A stretch of 64,000 nucleotides of DNA, from NCBI GenBank assembly GCA_026389845.1, contig JAPLHB010000055.1, positions 55,738-119,737 of the forward strand, written 5' to 3'. Below are positions 61,944 to 64,000 of this stretch, piece after piece; within the stretch, counting starts at the first letter, position 1, and every line of letters begins with the position of its first letter. Origin of the DNA: Chloroflexota bacterium (GTDB lineage: Bacteria; Chloroflexota; Anaerolineae; CG2-30-64-16). The notes below the pieces were generated by a model that searched no databases, had not been told where the DNA came from, and saw only the letters and a list, made by a program, of their open reading frames with translations. A program made the translations under genes and the position numbers.

Positions 61944-62762
61944 ATGTACGTCATCAAACGTTTCGAGGACAAAGTTGTCGCCGTCACAGGCGGCGCGAAG
62001 GGCATCGGCAAGGCGTGCTGTCTGCGTTTCGCCGAAGAGGGGGCTAGGGTGGCAGTGTTGGATCTGGCGCTGGAAGACGCGGTGGCTACCGCCGCGGAAT
62101 GCGAGAAGCTGAGCGGACAGCCTGCGCTGGCACTGCACTGCAACGTCGCCGATGCAGCCAGCGTGGACGCGGCGTTCAAGGCCGTCGCGGATGCGTGGCC
62201 GCAGGGCCTGGACGTGGTCGTCGCATCGGCCGGCATCTACTCCGGCCAGCCGTTGGTCGAGGTGCCGCTGTCGGAGTGGCAGAAAGTCATTGACGTTGAT
62301 CTGACCGGCGTCTTCTTGACCAACCAGGCCGCGGCCAAGATCATGATGAAGCAGACCTGTCGAAGATCCCCGTCAGGGGGCGGCGGCTCCATAATCAACA
62401 TCTCATCTATGGCCGGCAAGACCTCCTGGTCGGCCAGCGCGCAGTACAGCGCGGCCAAGTCGGGCGTAATCGGTCTCACACGCAGTGTGGCGATGGACAT
62501 GGCACCCTACGGGGTCACGGTCAACGCCGTCTGTCCGGGCAACACCATGACCGAGATGGTGCAGGGCGTGGCGGCGACCATCGCTGCTCGCGATGGTCTG
62601 TCAGCCGGCGAGTGGCTTAGGCTGCGCGCCCAGGATTGCCCGCTGAAGCGTTTTGCCGAGTCGGAGGAAATCGCCGGCGTGGTGGCGTTCCTGGCCTCGC
62701 GCGACGCCGGGTACATCAACGGACAGGCGATCGAGGTGGATGGCGGGATGGTAATGTCGTGA
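61944..62762 (+). CDS. SDR-family oxidoreductase (intact catalytic triad)
   Basis: 272 aa. VTGGAKGIGKACCLRFAEEG coenzyme motif with Asp in VLDLALED favouring NAD; catalytic Ser (NISSMAG) and Tyr-Lys (AQYSAAKSG). C-terminal GYINGQAIEVDGGMVMS is typical of classical SDRs such as sugar- or polyol dehydrogenases. Followed by a sugar-isomerase-like gene, so it may oxidise a polyol or hydroxy acid. The gap after it (62763-62845) consists of GTGCGTACTGCGTGGTGCG repeats. Confidence 0.92.
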   Translation: MYVIKRFEDKVVAVTGGAKGIGKACCLRFAEEGARVAVLDLALEDAVATAAECEKLSGQPALALHCNVADAASVDAAFKAVADAWPQGLDVVVASAGIYSGQPLVEVPLSEWQKVIDVDLTGVFLTNQAAAKIMMKQTCRRSPSGGGGSIINISSMAGKTSWSASAQYSAAKSGVIGLTRSVAMDMAPYGVTVNAVCPGNTMTEMVQGVAATIAARDGLSAGEWLRLRAQDCPLKRFAESEEIAGVVAFLASRDAGYINGQAIEVDGGMVMS

Positions 62763-62845
62763 CGTGGTGCGTGGTGCGTACTGCGTGGTGCGTACTGCGT
62801 GAAGCGTGAGGGCCAAGATCACGTTTCACGGCGTGAGGAGGACAT

Positions 62846-63649
62846 ATGGAGCTTACCGGTTACCTCGACTTCTGGTTCCGCGATCTACCGATCGTTGAGC
62901 GCATCCAGCACTTCCAGCGATTGGGCATCCGCCGGCTGGATGTATGGCTGTGGCGCGAACGACCCATGACCGAGATCTACGCCGAATGCAAGCAGCGCGG
63001 CATGATCATCAACTCGACCTTCGACGGCGACTGCGGCAACCTGGTGGACGCCACCGATCACGACCGGGTCCTGCGGGCCTGGAATGAATCGCTGGAGGCG
63101 GCTACCAGGTGGGAAATCCCGCATCTGTTCATCTTCAGCAATCAGATTGATGTCGGGCCGAAGGGCGAATGGGTGCAGCGGCTGAACCACGACTACACCG
63201 CGGCCGAGATGTACGCCAATCTGCTCGACGGCATCGAGAAGATCATGCGGCTGGTGAAGCAGACGAAAGTGCAGCTATGGTTCGAGGCGCTGAACACCTT
63301 CCACATCCACGGCGGCGTCTTCGTCTGCACTCACGACCTGGCGGCCGACGTCGTGCGGCGCTTCGACGATCCGCAACTACGCCTGTCGTTCGACTGCTAC
63401 CATCAGCAGCGCACCGCGGGCAATCTGATCTGGGGGATGGAGGAATATGCCGGGCTGTACCCCACCTTCCACATCGGTGACTGCCCCACGCGTCAGGAAC
63501 CCGGCACCGGCGAGATCAACTTCTCTAACATCTCGAAGAGGCTCGACGCGCTGGGCTACGACGGCCTGATCGGGATGGAATGTTTCCCCAGTACGACCGA
63601 GGAAGAGGCGTTGGCGCGAATTCGCTCCTACTTCCCGCGCGCGCGGTAG
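62846..63649 (+). CDS. Sugar phosphate isomerase/epimerase-type TIM barrel (hydroxypyruvate isomerase-like)
   Basis: 267 aa. Xylose-isomerase-like AP-endonuclease-2 fold: [16 protein letters not shown] (metal-binding Glu), [12 protein letters not shown] (Asp/His), [15 protein letters not shown] and [15 protein letters not shown]. Similar to hydroxypyruvate isomerase/tagatose epimerase proteins. Start ATG 62846 after GTGAGGAGGAC. Substrate unknown; the neighbouring SDR and aldolase suggest a small sugar or keto acid. Confidence 0.87.
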   Translation: MELTGYLDFWFRDLPIVERIQHFQRLGIRRLDVWLWRERPMTEIYAECKQRGMIINSTFDGDCGNLVDATDHDRVLRAWNESLEAATRWEIPHLFIFSNQIDVGPKGEWVQRLNHDYTAAEMYANLLDGIEKIMRLVKQTKVQLWFEALNTFHIHGGVFVCTHDLAADVVRRFDDPQLRLSFDCYHQQRTAGNLIWGMEEYAGLYPTFHIGDCPTRQEPGTGEINFSNISKRLDALGYDGLIGMECFPSTTEEEALARIRSYFPRAR

Positions 63650-63770
63650 GGGCGATCCCTTGCGGTCGCCCAGGGCAGATGCCCATGCCGGTGTCGCCGC
63701 CACGGAGTACAAAAACAGGCCGCGGATCGGCGCGGAAGGACGCGGATTCTTTCTATCTTATGAGGAGAAC

Positions 63771-64000
63771 ATGAACAAAACCCGAAGACTCAACCGCATT
63801 CTCGCCAATGACGGCAAGGCGCTCATCGTCGCGATGGATCATGGCGCGATCCAGGGGCCGAAGGGACTGGAGCGACCCGGCGAGGTCATCCGCCAGGTGG
63901 CGGCCGGTGGGGCTGATGCCATTCTGACGAGCTATGGCGTGGCCCGCGTGTTCAGCAAGGAGCTTGCCCGGCTGGGCCTCATCATCCGCACCGACGGCGG
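63771..64000 (+). CDS. DhnA-type class I aldolase (5' part)
   Basis: 76 codons before the window end. [20 protein letters not shown] followed by [18 protein letters not shown] matches the N-terminus of DhnA/LsrF-like class I fructose-bisphosphate aldolase family proteins, with Asp of AMDHG in the active site. Good ribosome-binding site TGAGGAGAAC. The upstream gap (63650-63770) contains a GTAGGGGCGATCCCTTGCGG repeat and a CGCGGATCGGCGCGGAAGGA repeat. Confidence 0.8.
   Translation, partial: MNKTRRLNRILANDGKALIVAMDHGAIQGPKGLERPGEVIRQVAAGGADAILTSYGVARVFSKELARLGLIIRTDG

Overview
The window is GC-rich and densely coded, almost entirely on the + strand. It looks like the chromosome of an uncultivated Chloroflexota (Anaerolineae- or Caldilineae-like) bacterium. 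That placement is inference: it rests on the gene mix (two large baseplate-J proteins with a DUF6519 beta-helix protein, AOR, YgeW/YgeY, UroD-like enzymes) and on many short dispersed repeats, not on a phylogenetic marker.

Region 1 (1-12440) is the distal end of a contractile phage-tail-like or extracellular injection module: hub (gpD-like, cut by the window edge), gp5/VgrG-like spike base, PAAR-like tip, gp25-like wedge, two baseplate J-like proteins, a tail-I-like protein and a giant DUF6519/beta-helix protein. Most genes overlap by 1-4 bases. Sheath, tube and AAA+ genes would lie upstream of the window.

Region 2 (12441-12958) has no protein gene. It holds two apparent small-RNA genes in tandem. 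Each has a sigma70-like promoter with 17-bp spacing and a strong intrinsic terminator. The first RNA is closed by complementary ends and carries a canonical T-loop.

Region 3 (12959-30294) is a defence island built on a core of SNF2-like helicase (C-terminal DUF3883 domain), DUF1156 DNA methylase and Swt1-HEPN/DUF499 ATPase. An IS982-family element with a 7-bp target duplication splits the helicase gene. An ATPase-TOPRIM pair sits between helicase and methylase. Five or six variable cargo genes sit between methylase and ATPase: two related membrane proteins, a PD-(D/E)XK-like protein, a DUF3800 protein and a PBECR-like protein. The cargo is separated by copies of the last ~105 bp of the methylase gene and the first ~150 bp of the ATPase gene. 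This scar pattern suggests cargo accumulated by unequal recombination between variants of one system, and it is the most unusual feature of the window.

Region 4 (30320-36479) is ordinary: an FMN reductase, a GH13 glucosidase, a LysM-CAP secreted protein, an ICMT-like membrane methyltransferase, an EamA transporter and Ada.

Region 5 (36684-64000) is a long + strand catabolic island. It carries a MoaD-like protein, a three-subunit molybdenum hydroxylase, YgeY hydrolase, YgeW carbamoyltransferase, hydantoinase/dihydropyrimidinase, three amidohydrolases, a PreA-like dehydrogenase, UbiD, two UroD-like proteins, AOR and an acyl-transferring 2-oxo acid dehydrogenase complex (E2, E1alpha, E1beta). 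It also has dehydrogenases, a TIM-barrel isomerase and a DhnA-type aldolase cut by the window end. Together they suggest anaerobic breakdown of purine- or hydantoin-like N-heterocycles.

Across regions 3 and 5, short palindromes and 7-9 bp tandem repeats lie in gene junctions and also in frame inside many genes. One gene (E2) carries three separate inserts and the helicase gene three.
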